From Bifidobacteriaceae bacterium (GTDB taxonomy: Bacteria > Actinomycetota > Actinomycetes > Actinomycetales > Bifidobacteriaceae), in NCBI GenBank assembly GCA_022649925.1, contig JALCOX010000003.1, positions 1-49,445 on the forward strand: 49,445 nt of DNA. The letters run 5' to 3'. Positions 10,257 to 20,419 of the stretch are shown here, piece after piece (position 1 is the stretch's first letter; the number at the start of each line of letters is the position of its first letter). The notes beneath the pieces were generated by a model. The model saw only the letters and a list, made by a program, of their open reading frames with translations. It did not search any database and had not been told where the DNA came from. The translations under genes were made by a program, and so were the position numbers.

Positions 10257-11258
10257 ATGAAGCAGGCTGCACAGATGGTTATACAAATGAAATTTGCGCC
10301 CTGCTCGATGTCCGGAGGAAATACGAAAAATCTATCTCTCACCCCGCCTGTGGGTCGCCTCATGCTGTTGACGTGCGCCATGCTGTGGGGCGGGAGCTAC
10401 CCCACCGCCAAAGTCGCCATGAGTGCGATTTCGGTCCAATGGCTGATGGCGTGCAGAGAGCTCGCCGCTGCGCTGGTGATGCTCCTCCTCTTCCGCAAGC
10501 ACATCATTCCCTACCTCAACCGCAAAATTGTGGTCCCCACTCTGGCGGTTGGCGCGACCTATTACTTCACCATGTTCTTCCAAATGAAGGGGCTGACCAC
10601 CATCGAGCCCGGCCGTAGCTCCTTCCTCACCGCGAGCTACTGCGTCATCATTCCCTTTACCTCGTGGCTCTTGCTCCATCAGAAGCCCACTCAGCGCAAC
10701 ATCATCGCTGCGCTCATCTGCATTCTCGGCGTCGGCTTTATCTCGATGAATTCGGGACTCGGCGGGCTCAGCCTCAGCTTCGGCGACATGCTCACGCTCG
10801 CCTGCGCCATCATCTTCTCCTTCAACCTCGTGTTCTTGGGGAAATGGGCGAAGGACTTCGATCCCATCGCCCTCACCTTCGTCATGTTCGCCTTCTCGGG
10901 GACGGCCTTCCTCATAGGAGCGCTCTTCACCGAGCCCTCCCCCACTGCAGCGTGGCTTCAGCCCGACATTCTCTTCTGCCTGGTCTATCTCTTCTTCCTG
11001 GCTACGATGCTCGCTCAGGTGATGCAAAATGTCGGCCTCAAGGTCGTCAGACCCGCCCAGGCCTCCATCATCATGTGCACGGAAGGCGCCTTCGCCGTTC
11101 TCTTCTCCGTGCTTTTCTACGGCGAAAAACTCACCGTGACAACGGTCATCGGCTTCATCCTCGTCTTCATTGCCATGGTGTATTCACAGCTCCGCCTCAA
11201 GCACAACGTCACGGTGACGCCGAGCGGTTCGAACACGCCTGGCTCAATCGCCCAGTAA
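10257..11258 (+). CDS. EamA/DMT superfamily transporter
   Basis: ORF 9936..11258, start probably ATG 10257 or 10287. Repeated hydrophobic helices; AMLWGGSYPTAKVAMS, RELAAALVMLLLF, QASIIMCTEGAFAVLFSVLFYGEKLT. Confidence 0.85.
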   Translation: MKQAAQMVIQMKFAPCSMSGGNTKNLSLTPPVGRLMLLTCAMLWGGSYPTAKVAMSAISVQWLMACRELAAALVMLLLFRKHIIPYLNRKIVVPTLAVGATYYFTMFFQMKGLTTIEPGRSSFLTASYCVIIPFTSWLLLHQKPTQRNIIAALICILGVGFISMNSGLGGLSLSFGDMLTLACAIIFSFNLVFLGKWAKDFDPIALTFVMFAFSGTAFLIGALFTEPSPTAAWLQPDILFCLVYLFFLATMLAQVMQNVGLKVVRPAQASIIMCTEGAFAVLFSVLFYGEKLTVTTVIGFILVFIAMVYSQLRLKHNVTVTPSGSNTPGSIAQ

Positions 11259-11295
11259 CTCGAGGCATCTCCTTTCTGCCACACAGCAGAAATCT

Positions 11296-12168
11296 CTAAT
11301 ACACCACAAACCCGTGGGACTCGAACTGCTTCGTCACGCGGTCTTTCAGTGCGGCGCTCGGCCCCTTTTGATCCTCGAGGGGATAGGGAATGCGGCGCTC
11401 GTGCCACTTCGGGCGGCCCAGCTGATGGAAGCCCAAGACGTCGATGTGCTCGACGGAGTCGCCGAACTCCTCGCAGATCTTGGCGACGTTTTCGACGTTT
11501 TCTTCCGAGGAGGTCAATCCCGGCACCAAGACGAAGCGCACCCAGATCTTCGTTCCAGCCTTCGCAAGGCGCCTGCCGAAATCGATGGTGGGTTGCAGCG
11601 TTCCGCTGGTGACCTCGCGATAGGTCTCCTCATCGCCCGACTTTACGTCGAGGAGGCACAGATCGATGTCATCGATCTGCTCGTCGGAATAGTTGGCACC
11701 GAGGAAGCCGGAGGTGTCAAGGCAGGTGTGAACTCCCATTTCCTTTGCAGCACGGAAGACGCGGGTGACGAAGGCTGGCTGCATCATCGATTCACCACCG
11801 GAGAAGGTGATGCCACCGTGCGTGGTCTGGAAGAGGTCCTTATAGCGTTCGATCTTGTTGACCATGGCGTCCAAGTACACGGGCTGGCCGTCGCGCATTT
11901 TCCACGTGTCAGGATTCTGGCAATACTGGCACCTCAGGGGGCAGCCGCTCATGAAGACCGTCATGCGTGTGCCCGGTCCGTCGACGGAGGTGTTGATATC
12001 CCACGAATGCACGAACCCAATGTCGCCACTCTTCAGGGCCTTGAGCCTGTCGCGTCGGTCGAGGCCTACGGGCGATTCAAAGCCCGAGAGGCCACCCATG
12101 AGAGTCTGCTTCTGGTAGACCTTTGACTCTCTCAGCATGTGCGCCTTAGTGGTCCTAAACTCTGACAT
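11296..12168 (-). CDS. pflA: Pyruvate formate-lyase-activating enzyme (radical SAM)
   Basis: Radical SAM motif CPLRCQYCQNPDTW; FSGGESMMQPAFVTRVF; next to pflB. Likely start ATG at 12168 (MSEFRTTKAH). Confidence 0.95.
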   Translation of the reverse strand: MSEFRTTKAHMLRESKVYQKQTLMGGLSGFESPVGLDRRDRLKALKSGDIGFVHSWDINTSVDGPGTRMTVFMSGCPLRCQYCQNPDTWKMRDGQPVYLDAMVNKIERYKDLFQTTHGGITFSGGESMMQPAFVTRVFRAAKEMGVHTCLDTSGFLGANYSDEQIDDIDLCLLDVKSGDEETYREVTSGTLQPTIDFGRRLAKAGTKIWVRFVLVPGLTSSEENVENVAKICEEFGDSVEHIDVLGFHQLGRPKWHERRIPYPLEDQKGPSAALKDRVTKQFESHGFVVY

Positions 12169-12222
12169 CTCGGCTCCCTTCCACGAGCTTCGACTTCTCA
12201 AGTCTTTCAATCCTTAAAACAA

Positions 12223-12253
12223 ACGAGGGGTGGGGAAATTCCCCGCCCCTCGT
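12223..12253 (-). terminator. Hairpin terminator/attenuator between pflB and pflA
   Basis: acgaggggtgggg (12223-12235) / ccccgcccctcgt (12241-12253), one mispair; T-rich on the minus-strand 3' side (tttgttttaagg). Confidence 0.7.
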
Positions 12254-12315
12254 CACAAACCTTTCGCAGCACCTCAATGACCAATCATGAAAGATGAATC
12301 ACGAGGCAGTGCAGG

Positions 12316-14682
12316 TCACTCGGTCACTGCACCTTGGTGGAAGGTACGAGAGATGACGTCGAGCTGCTGCTCCTTGGTGAGCTTGACGAAGTTCACCGCG
12401 TAGCCGGAAACACGAACCGTCAGGTGCGGGTACTTCTCGGGGTTCTCGACTGCGTCCTCCAGCTGCTCCTTGCGCAGAACGTTGATGTTCGCGTGATAGA
12501 GGCCGTGGCCGTTGCCGGAATCGAGGATGCCGACCAGGTTGGTGATGCGCTCGTCCTCGTCGCGTCCCAGTCCATCAGGGGTGATGGTGTTGGTCAGCGA
12601 AATACCGTCGAGGGCATCTTCGTAATCGATCTTGCCGACCGAGAACATGGACGGCAGCATGCCGTGGGAATCCATTCCATTCTCCGGGTTTGCACCAGGA
12701 GCGAAGGGGGTACCCTTCTTGTGTCCCGACGGGAAGGAGCCCGTGTTGTGGCCGTACTCCACGTTCGAGGTGATGGTCAGGATGGACTGAGTAGGAACGG
12801 CTCCGCGGTACGTAGGCAGGCGCTTGACCTGGCCCATGACGGTGGAGACAACCCACTTTGCCAAGTCGTCGGCGCGGTCGTCATCGTTGCCGTAGATCGG
12901 GAACTCGCCCTCGGTCCGGTAATCGACAATGAGGTCGTCGTCGGCGCCGTCAACGTGACGGTAATCGTCTGCAGGAACGTCCTTGTTGTAGATCGGGTAG
13001 ACCTTCGCATACTTCAGAGCGGCCAGCGAATCGGCTGCGATCGACAGACCGGACATGCCGCAACCCAGCGTGCGGTAGACTTCCTTGTCATGCAGAGCCA
13101 TCTCGATGGACTCGTAAGCATACTTATCGTGCATGTAGTGGATGATGTTGAGGGCCTCAATGTAGGTCTCGCTCAGCCACTCGAGGGCCTTGACGTAGTT
13201 CGCCTTGACCTTCTCGAAGCTCAGGGTTCCATCGGCTTCCGGAGTGACCGGATCGATGACGCCCTTGTCGATGACCTGCAGACCGTTCATCTCGTCGCGT
13301 CCACCGTTGACCGCGTAGAGGAACGCCTTTGCGGTGTTGACGCGAGCTGCGAAGAACTGCATCTGCTTGCCGACGCGCATCGGGGAAACGCAGCAAGCGA
13401 TTGCCGCGTCGTCACCCCAGTGAGAACGAATATCCTTGTCGGATTCGTACTGGATGGCGGAGGTGTCGATGGAGATCTGGGCGCAGAAGCGCTTGTAACC
13501 TTCAGGCAGCTTTGAATCCCAGAAGATGGTGATGTTGGGCTCGGGGCCAGGTCCCAAGTGATCCAGCGTCAGCGTTGCGAGCAGACGGAAGGAGGTCTTG
13601 GTGACGAGCGGGCGGCCGTCGTCGCCGAAGCCTGCATCTGACCAGGTTGCCCAGTAGGGATCGCCGGAGAAGATGTTGTCGTAATCCTTCGTACGCAGGA
13701 AGCGGACGATGCGGAGCTTCATCACGATGTTGTCAATGATCTCCTGTGCACCGGACTCGTCGAGGATGCCGGCCTTGAGGTCGCGCTCGAAGTAGGAGTC
13801 GAAGAAGGCGGACAGACGACCGATGGACATTGCAGCGCCGTCCTGAGACTTCACGGAGGCCAGATAGCCGAAGTACGTCCACTGGACGGCTTCCTTGGCG
13901 TTGAGCGCCGGACGCGTCAGGTCGAAGCCGTATTCCTTGCCGAGGTTGACAAGCTGCTTGAGGGCCTTGATCTGGTCCGAGTGCTCTTCGCGGAAGCGGA
14001 TCCAGTGCTCGATCTCAGGCTCAGTGAAGTCGTTGCGGTAAGGAATCGAATCCTTGTCGCGCTTTTTGAACTCGATGAGCTTGTTCACACCGTAGAGAGC
14101 GACACGACGATAATCGCCGATGATGCGGCCACGGCCGTATGCGTCGGGAAGACCGGTGAGGATCTTGGAGTGACGTGCACGCTTGATGCGTGGGGTGTAA
14201 GCACCGAAGACGCCATCATTGTGGGTCTTGCGATAAACGGTGAAGATCTTCTTGATCTCGGGATCGGGCTCCTTGCCCGCTTCCTTGATCGCCTGCTCAA
14301 CCATGCGCCAGCCGCCATTGGGCATCATCGCACGCTTGGTAGGAACGTCTGTCTGAAGGCCGACGATGACGTCGTCCTGATCCTTGCTGTCAATGTAGCC
14401 AGCCGGGAATGCATCAATGCCCGCGGGAGTGTGGGTGTCAACGTCATACACACGCTGCTTGCGCTCCACGGCGAGGTAGTTGTCGTCGAGGAACTTCCAC
14501 AGGTGCTTGGTCTTCTCGGTTCCATCTGCCAAGAAGGAGGCATCACCGTAGTACGGGGTGTAATTCTTCTGGATGAAATCACGAACGTCGATGTCTTCCT
14601 GCCAGTTGCCACCGACAAAGCCATTCCATGCCTTTGCCTGAAGCTCTTCGGCGGAAGCTACCTGGGTTTCCACTGCTGTCAT
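12316..14682 (-). CDS. pflB: Formate C-acetyltransferase (pyruvate formate-lyase)
   Basis: Active-site [18 protein letters not shown] and glycine-radical [13 protein letters not shown]. Likely start ATG 14682 ([10 protein letters not shown]). Confidence 0.98.
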   Translation of the reverse strand: MTAVETQVASAEELQAKAWNGFVGGNWQEDIDVRDFIQKNYTPYYGDASFLADGTEKTKHLWKFLDDNYLAVERKQRVYDVDTHTPAGIDAFPAGYIDSKDQDDVIVGLQTDVPTKRAMMPNGGWRMVEQAIKEAGKEPDPEIKKIFTVYRKTHNDGVFGAYTPRIKRARHSKILTGLPDAYGRGRIIGDYRRVALYGVNKLIEFKKRDKDSIPYRNDFTEPEIEHWIRFREEHSDQIKALKQLVNLGKEYGFDLTRPALNAKEAVQWTYFGYLASVKSQDGAAMSIGRLSAFFDSYFERDLKAGILDESGAQEIIDNIVMKLRIVRFLRTKDYDNIFSGDPYWATWSDAGFGDDGRPLVTKTSFRLLATLTLDHLGPGPEPNITIFWDSKLPEGYKRFCAQISIDTSAIQYESDKDIRSHWGDDAAIACCVSPMRVGKQMQFFAARVNTAKAFLYAVNGGRDEMNGLQVIDKGVIDPVTPEADGTLSFEKVKANYVKALEWLSETYIEALNIIHYMHDKYAYESIEMALHDKEVYRTLGCGMSGLSIAADSLAALKYAKVYPIYNKDVPADDYRHVDGADDDLIVDYRTEGEFPIYGNDDDRADDLAKWVVSTVMGQVKRLPTYRGAVPTQSILTITSNVEYGHNTGSFPSGHKKGTPFAPGANPENGMDSHGMLPSMFSVGKIDYEDALDGISLTNTITPDGLGRDEDERITNLVGILDSGNGHGLYHANINVLRKEQLEDAVENPEKYPHLTVRVSGYAVNFVKLTKEQQLDVISRTFHQGAVTE

Positions 14683-14833
14683 TTCAACTCCTTTGTGTGG
14701 TGTAGCATGCATCTTTGCTCTGCTGCATATGCCTTGATTCTATCGGGGAGAACACTTTATTCCCAGCTGAAATGGCGTGAGGTTAGTCACACTTGTGTGA
14801 GACTTCACGCCAGAACTGCCCCAGACCTTTAAT

Positions 14834-15067
14834 TTACTGGGTTTTTGTGGGGGTCTCCCCCGCGTTCTCCCACTTGCGGTCGTCGTCTTCCCACTTCTTG
14901 TTTCGCTCCTGGACGATCTTCCACGCCTTGAGCGCCTCTTCCCTGCTCGAGTAGGGCCCCATCCGGTTCTCGATGCGGGTTCTCTTCCCCTGCTCCGGCA
15001 CTTGCTTCTCCGTGTTGAAATACCACTCGCCACGGCTCGTGTCACTCATCTTTGCCTCGTCCTCCAT
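14834..15067 (-). CDS. Small hypothetical protein resembling actinobacterial SPOR-like short proteins
   Basis: 77-aa ORF with WYFNTEKQVPEQGKRTRIENRMGPYSSREEALKAWKIVQERNKKWEDDD; sits in the gap between pflB and nadE. Confidence 0.6.
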   Translation of the reverse strand: MEDEAKMSDTSRGEWYFNTEKQVPEQGKRTRIENRMGPYSSREEALKAWKIVQERNKKWEDDDRKWENAGETPTKTQ

Positions 15068-15088
15068 ACTTTTCGTCGTCTTAATTTG

Positions 15089-16756
15089 TCACTCGCTGAA
15101 ACGCGACGTCACCGGCAGCCGGCGATCACGGCCAAACGCGAGAGCCGTCACCTTCGGCCCCAGAGGATACTGTCTGCGCTTCCACTCCGCCTTATCGACC
15201 AAGCGCATGACGGTGTCGACGGTCTGGGGATCAAATCCGTCTGCCAGCAGGTCCGCCCGCCCGTGCGCGTGCTCGATATACGCCGCCAGGACTTGATCCA
15301 GGAGCGCGTAATCAGGCAGTGAATCGGAGTCCTTCTGCCCGGGGCGCAGCTCGGCGGACGGTGGCTTGACGATGGAATTGAGCGGAATCACTTCGGGATT
15401 GCCTTCCTTCGCGGCCTTCGCGTTACGCCACTTGGCGAGATCCCAAACCCGAGTCTTGAGAAGGTCTTTGATGGGGGCGTAGCCGCCGACCGCGTCGCCG
15501 TAGATGGTGGAGTAACCGCAGGCGAGCTCGGATTTATTGCCCGTTGCGAGCGCGAGGAGACCCTTTGAATTTGAATACGCCATGACGATGACACCGCGCA
15601 ACCGCGCCTGAAGATTTTCTGCCGCCACTGCCTGCAGGTGAAGCTGATCTTGATAGGCGGTGAAGAGGTTTTCGATGGGCTCGACGGTGTAGTGGGCGCC
15701 GATGTTTTCCGCGAGCTGTGCCGCGTCATCCTTTGATCCGTCGGACGAGTATCTGCTCGGCATGGAGATTCCCCAGACGTTGCCGCCCCCGACAGCGTCG
15801 GCTGCCATCGCGGCGACGAGCGCCGAATCGATTCCGCCGGACAACCCAAGCACCACGCCGGTGAAGCCGTTTTTGGTGATGTAGTCCTTGAGCCCGAGCA
15901 CGCACGCCTCGTAGACTTCCTCAGTTCTCTCCATGAGGGGGGCGAGAGTGCTCACTGACCCGTCGGTGGTCTGCGGGTCGGACGTGACCGGCAGGGTCCA
16001 GAAGCTGAGATCCTCGCGGAACTGCGCACTCCTCTCCAGAATTGTCCCCGATTGATTCACCACGAAGCTAGCGCCGTCGAAAACGAGGTCGTCCTGGCCG
16101 CCAACCTGGTTGAGGTAAATCACGGGAGCCGCAACTTCACGGGCGCGCTTGACGCACAGATCAAGACGGGTACTCGTCTTTCCTTCCTCGTAGGGGCTGC
16201 CATTAATGGTCAACAGAACGTCGATATGCTGGGAGGCGAGCTGTGCGACAGGACCCCCGTCTTGCCAAATATCCTCGCAAATGGCAACGCCGATGCGCGC
16301 GCCTTCGATTTCGAGAACCAGCGTTTTCTCTCCCGGTGAAAAAATACGGAACTCATCGAAGACCCCATAGTTGGGAAGGAAATGCTTGTCGTAACCAGCC
16401 CAGACGACACCGTTGTGAAGAGCGACGAGGCGGTTACGAGGGTTGTCTGAAGCGTGGTCCGTCCCCACTGTTCCCACGACGACGTAGAGATCCCCATGCC
16501 CTTCCTGAGCTAAGGTCTTGGCAAGTCCGTCCGCAGCCTCCCACGCGGCCTTTCGGAAGGTGGCGCGGAAGGCGAGGTCCTCGATGGGGTAACCCGTCAG
16601 GGTCATCTCCGGAAAGATCACGACGTCCGCAGAATCTGCTGCACGGCGCACATAGGAGAGGACTTTATCCGCATTTCCGTCGAGGTCGCCGACGCACGTG
16701 TCAATCTGAGCGAGAGCGAAACGAACCGGCTTTCTAGATGAGTCTGTCATGCACAC
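15089..16756 (-). CDS. nadE: Glutamine-dependent NAD+ synthetase
   Basis: N-terminal nitrilase-like domain (FPEMTLTGYPIEDL, VAICEDIWQDGGP) and C-terminal synthetase P-loop GLSGGIDSALVAA, ATGNKSELACGYSTIYGD. Confidence 0.95.
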   Translation of the reverse strand: MCMTDSSRKPVRFALAQIDTCVGDLDGNADKVLSYVRRAADSADVVIFPEMTLTGYPIEDLAFRATFRKAAWEAADGLAKTLAQEGHGDLYVVVGTVGTDHASDNPRNRLVALHNGVVWAGYDKHFLPNYGVFDEFRIFSPGEKTLVLEIEGARIGVAICEDIWQDGGPVAQLASQHIDVLLTINGSPYEEGKTSTRLDLCVKRAREVAAPVIYLNQVGGQDDLVFDGASFVVNQSGTILERSAQFREDLSFWTLPVTSDPQTTDGSVSTLAPLMERTEEVYEACVLGLKDYITKNGFTGVVLGLSGGIDSALVAAMAADAVGGGNVWGISMPSRYSSDGSKDDAAQLAENIGAHYTVEPIENLFTAYQDQLHLQAVAAENLQARLRGVIVMAYSNSKGLLALATGNKSELACGYSTIYGDAVGGYAPIKDLLKTRVWDLAKWRNAKAAKEGNPEVIPLNSIVKPPSAELRPGQKDSDSLPDYALLDQVLAAYIEHAHGRADLLADGFDPQTVDTVMRLVDKAEWKRRQYPLGPKVTALAFGRDRRLPVTSRFSE

Positions 16757-16820
16757 AATCCTAAGTCATGGATTGCGATTCACGCCCGGCTTGACCACGC
16801 ACCCCCATAGACTGAGTGGA

Positions 16821-17678
16821 ATGCATCAACTCACAATCGTTCTCATCCTCGCCGCCGTTATCACGGCGAGCTGCTGGATTCTGTCTGTAACCACCAAGGA
16901 TTATTCCTGGGTCGACCGCACCTGGTCGCTCTCCCCCATCGCCTATGCCTGGATTTTCGCCTGGCCCACATTCGCCACGGGAGCTGCGGGCCTGAGGACC
17001 CTTCTCATGGCGACTGTTATCACCCTGTGGGGCATCCGCCTCACCTTCAATTTCGCGCGCAAGGGCGGCTACTCCGGCATGGAGGACTACCGCTGGTCCA
17101 TCGTGCGCGCCTCGATGAAGAATTGGCAGTGGCAGATCTTCAACTTCCTTTTCACCTCGGTGTTCCAGAATGTGCTCCTCGTGCTCATCACTCTTCCGGT
17201 ATGGCTGAGCGCTCAATACTCCACTGATTTCGGATTCAGAGACGTCGTCCTCATTCTCCTGTTTGCTCTTCTTCTCGTCGGTGAAACCACAGCCGACCAG
17301 GAACAATGGAACTTCCAGCAAGCGAAGAAGCACGCCGGCGGTCACTTGGAGCCAGGCTTTGTGACAACCGGAATGTTCCACTTCAGCCGCCACCCCAATT
17401 TCTTCTGCGAACTGGGGCAATGGTGGGTCATCTATGCACTGGGTGCCAGCGCACTCGTGAGCAGTGGCGCAAGCATTGGCCTGTTGGGAGGCGTGGTCAA
17501 CTGGTCCGTCCTCGGTGCCGTGGTTCTCACCGTTCTCTTCATCGGCTCGACGATGATGACCGAGTCCATCTCCGCGAAAAAGTACCCCGCCTACGCCGAA
17601 TACCGTCGCACCACTTCGGCCATCATTCCGCTTCCTCCCCGGAAGCGCTCCACTCAATCCGAATACACTGGGAACTGA
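16821..17678 (+). CDS. DUF1295 / steroid 5-alpha-reductase-like membrane protein
   Basis: Likely start ATG 16821. TRP-rich hydrophobic N-terminus (DYSWVDRTWSLSPIAYAWIF), FSRHPNFFCELGQWW, KYPAYAEYRRTTSAIIPLPP. Confidence 0.85.
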   Translation: MHQLTIVLILAAVITASCWILSVTTKDYSWVDRTWSLSPIAYAWIFAWPTFATGAAGLRTLLMATVITLWGIRLTFNFARKGGYSGMEDYRWSIVRASMKNWQWQIFNFLFTSVFQNVLLVLITLPVWLSAQYSTDFGFRDVVLILLFALLLVGETTADQEQWNFQQAKKHAGGHLEPGFVTTGMFHFSRHPNFFCELGQWWVIYALGASALVSSGASIGLLGGVVNWSVLGAVVLTVLFIGSTMMTESISAKKYPAYAEYRRTTSAIIPLPPRKRSTQSEYTGN

Positions 17679-17730
17679 AATTTCCGCCCCAATGCAAACC
17701 GATTCCCAGAGAAAATAGAAAGCTGACATC

Positions 17731-18273
17731 ATGACCACAGCAATCATGCACACCTCCGAAGGTGACATTCGCATCAACCTCTTCGACGACGCTGCACCCC
17801 ACACCGTCGCTAACTTTGTCGGTCTGGCGACTGGCTCGCAGGAGTGGACCGATCCCATGACAGGTGACGCCTCACACGAGCCGTTCTACAACGGCCTCAC
17901 GTTCCACCGCATCATCAAGGACTTTATGATTCAGGGCGGCGACCCGCTCGGGACCGGAATGGGTGGACCCGGCTACGAATTCGACGACGAGATTGATTCC
18001 AGCCTCGCCTTCGACAAGCCCTACCTGCTCGCCATGGCAAACGCAGGCAAGCGTCGCGACCCCCGCACCGGTCAGGTTCACGGGACCAACGGTTCGCAAT
18101 TCTTCATCACCTCGGTCGCCACCCCGTGGTTGACCGGCAAGCACACCATCTTCGGCGAAGTCGCAGATGACGATTCGCGCAAGGTCATCGACAAGCTCGA
18201 CGCAGTGGCAACAGATCGCTCCGACGCCCCACTTGAGCCGGTCATGATCGAGACCGTGGAGATCATCAAGTAG
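17731..18273 (+). CDS. Cyclophilin-type peptidyl-prolyl cis-trans isomerase
   Basis: YNGLTFHRIIKDFMIQGGDPLGTGMGGPGYEF; NGSQFFITSVATPWLTGKHTIFGEV. Confidence 0.95.
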   Translation: MTTAIMHTSEGDIRINLFDDAAPHTVANFVGLATGSQEWTDPMTGDASHEPFYNGLTFHRIIKDFMIQGGDPLGTGMGGPGYEFDDEIDSSLAFDKPYLLAMANAGKRRDPRTGQVHGTNGSQFFITSVATPWLTGKHTIFGEVADDDSRKVIDKLDAVATDRSDAPLEPVMIETVEIIK

Positions 18274-18300
18274 TCAACGAGTTGCCGCTCTGCGGAACTT

Positions 18301-18353
18301 ATACGATAAAAGGCTCGGCGTGCGTTCAGTGCACACCGAGCCTTTTATCGTAT
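18301..18353. terminator. Bidirectional terminator between convergent cyclophilin and mycoredoxin-like genes
   Basis: 23-nt arms atacgataaaaggctcggcgtgc (18301-18323) / gcacaccgagccttttatcgtat (18331-18353), one mispair, 7-nt loop, A/T-rich flanks. Confidence 0.88.
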
Positions 18354-18390
18354 TTATTGTGTTTGTTGTATCTTACTTGGTTTCCGAGGT

Positions 18391-18699
18391 TTACTCCCAG
18401 TCCTCCGCAGGCACGAGACCTAATGCGTTGATCTTCGCGATGAGCTGTGTGGCGCTGGGCTCCACCTGAAAGTCCCCGTCGTCAAATGCAATGACGGGAA
18501 TATGCTTCTGCCCACTAATATGCAGGGCGGTACGTGCCGCCTCCATATCGTGTTCGACGTCGTGGTACGAATATCCGATATGCAGCCGGTCGAGAACGAA
18601 TTTGGCGCGACGGCAGTCACCACACCATCCGGCACCGTAGAATTCGATACGCGATTTACTGCGTTGCGTGGAAGCGCTCACTTGCTGAACGTCTGTCAT
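18391..18699 (-). CDS. Mycoredoxin/glutaredoxin-like thioredoxin-fold protein
   Basis: EFYGAGWCGDCRRAKFVLDR redox motif CGDC; cis-Pro HIPVIAFDDG. Confidence 0.85.
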   Translation of the reverse strand: MTDVQQVSASTQRSKSRIEFYGAGWCGDCRRAKFVLDRLHIGYSYHDVEHDMEAARTALHISGQKHIPVIAFDDGDFQVEPSATQLIAKINALGLVPAEDWE

Positions 18700-18727
18700 T
18701 TCTCCTCTTCCCTTCGATTACTCCCAA

Positions 18728-19051
18728 TTACTCCTTCTCAAGGGTAACGGCAGTCCCGGAAGCGGTCACCATGAGCATATTTCCTTGACCGAGGACCTCG
18801 TAGTCCACGTCGACGCCGACGACCGCGTGTGCGTTGAGTTCGCCGGCGCGCTGCTCGAGCTCGGCGATTGCCTGATTGCGAGCAGTCACTAACTCCTCCT
18901 CGTAACCCTGGCTGCGCCCACCGAAAACATTGCGCAGGCTCGCCCCGATGTCGCGCACAAAGTCGACGCCGGAGATGACCTCGCCGAACACGACTCCGTA
19001 GTAGCCCGTAATTTTATAGCCCTCTACAGTTGGCGTGGTGGTAACGATCAT
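18728..19051 (-). CDS. YbjQ/UPF0145 family putative heavy-metal-binding protein
   Basis: [28 protein letters not shown]...[16 protein letters not shown] is typical of the YbjQ family. Confidence 0.88.
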   Translation of the reverse strand: MIVTTTPTVEGYKITGYYGVVFGEVISGVDFVRDIGASLRNVFGGRSQGYEEELVTARNQAIAELEQRAGELNAHAVVGVDVDYEVLGQGNMLMVTASGTAVTLEKE

Positions 19052-19139
19052 GATGGTTCCTTTTTCTTATTGAACAGTGACCTTATCGTATCAACGGATC
19101 ATGCTATCGGAGCACGATCCAGCAATGCGAGATTTTTAA

Positions 19140-19200
19140 CTCCACAAATTTACGCAAATTTATGGAGAATACCTCCACAAATTTATGTAAATTTATGGAG
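19140..19200. promoter_or_regulatory. Tandem 28-nt palindromic repeats (candidate operators) at the start of the AAA ATPase gene
   Basis: ctccacaaatttacgcaaatttatggag (19140-19167) and ctccacaaatttatgtaaatttatggag (19173-19200). They are 26/28 identical, offset by 33 bp, each an imperfect 13+2+13 palindrome. Confidence 0.75.
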
Positions 19201-20418
19201 TTGAAGCATGAATCAGTTACTATGAACACTATGACAGAGCGCATTCCACGAAAGCTTGATAATCTCCTCTCCCGGCACCGAGACGGTCGGGTACTTGTCA
19301 TTTACGGGCCTCGTAGAGTCGGGAAAACAAATCTCGTTGTGCACTCACTGGGGCTGAATGGTCAATCCGAGCCGGTGCAGCTGTCTGGCAAGAAAATTTT
19401 GCAAGCTACTGGAGATGACATCGACATCGTTCACATCGTCTCCAGCAGGAGTCTCTTGCAACTGAAGAAGTGGGTTCAGGGCTATCAAGTGCTTTTCCTC
19501 GATGAGGCACAAAAGATCCCCTATGTGGGAGAGGGACTCAAGCTGCTGATCGACGCTTTCCCGCAGCTGATCATCATCGCCACTGGTTCGGCAAGCTTTT
19601 CCCTCGCCGGACAACTTGGCGAGCCGCTCACAGGACGTCAAACTCCTTTAGCCATGTTCCCCGTGTCTGTCGGAGAAATGCTCACCCTGCATAATGCATT
19701 TGAGGTGCAAAAAGATTTTGACGATTATCTTCGCTTCGGCATGTATCCAGAAGTCCGTTGTGCTGAATCAGATGAGGAGAAAGAAGAAATACTCACAGAA
19801 TTGGTATCTTCTTACCTGCTCAAGGACATCCTCGAGTTAGACAGAGTCAAAAGCTCTCGTACTTTGAGGGATCTCCTAACGCTTCTCGCGTTGCAGACAG
19901 GTAGTGAAGTGAGTCTCAATGAACTTGCGACAAATCTCCGAGTGGACGTTAAGACCGTCGCTCGCTACCTTGATCTCTTCGAGAAGAGTTACATTATCTA
20001 TAGTCTGCAAGGTTTCAGTCGCAACCTGCGGAAAGAAGTATCTAAATCTCGAAAGTACTATTTCTATGACACCGGTGTGCGGAATGCCGTTATCAACAAT
20101 TTCAATCCTATGAGATTGCGAGATGATAAAGGTGCTCTCTGGGAAAATTTCGTCGTCATGGAGCGAATCAAGACTCTCACCTACGCCCACAAAACCGGAA
20201 CATTCTATTTCTGGCGCACCTACGACCGCAAGGAAATCGATCTTATCGAAGACCGCGGAGGCATTCTCCACGCCTACGAAATCAAGTATGGTGAGGCTAA
20301 CGCCAGAAAAGCACATGCCCCTGCGGATTTCACGAAAGCGTACCCAGAGGCACAATTCTCCGTAATCTCCCCAGACACACTGATTGACTCTCTACAGAGA
20401 GTTGCGACCGGAGCCTGA
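19162..20418 (+). CDS. AAA family ATPase with DUF4143-like C-terminal domain (start could be 19162, 19195, 19222 or 19231)
   Basis: Walker A YGPRRVGKTNLV, Walker B VLFLDEAQKIP, wHTH-like SLNELATNLRVDVKTVARYLDLFEKSYIIYSLQGF, C-terminal FYFWRTYDRKEIDLIEDRGGILHAYEIKYG. Confidence 0.9.
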   Translation: MENTSTNLCKFMELKHESVTMNTMTERIPRKLDNLLSRHRDGRVLVIYGPRRVGKTNLVVHSLGLNGQSEPVQLSGKKILQATGDDIDIVHIVSSRSLLQLKKWVQGYQVLFLDEAQKIPYVGEGLKLLIDAFPQLIIIATGSASFSLAGQLGEPLTGRQTPLAMFPVSVGEMLTLHNAFEVQKDFDDYLRFGMYPEVRCAESDEEKEEILTELVSSYLLKDILELDRVKSSRTLRDLLTLLALQTGSEVSLNELATNLRVDVKTVARYLDLFEKSYIIYSLQGFSRNLRKEVSKSRKYYFYDTGVRNAVINNFNPMRLRDDKGALWENFVVMERIKTLTYAHKTGTFYFWRTYDRKEIDLIEDRGGILHAYEIKYGEANARKAHAPADFTKAYPEAQFSVISPDTLIDSLQRVATGA

Positions 20419-20419
20419 T

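Noticed and set aside
10332-11027. 231-aa minus-strand ORF opposite the EamA transporter gene (and similar antisense ORFs, e.g. 7262-8014 opposite tig, 12334-13515 opposite pflB, 39451-40962 opposite parC)
   Set aside because: Low-complexity or unrecognisable translations lying wholly antisense to strongly supported genes; typical spurious ORFs of high-GC DNA.
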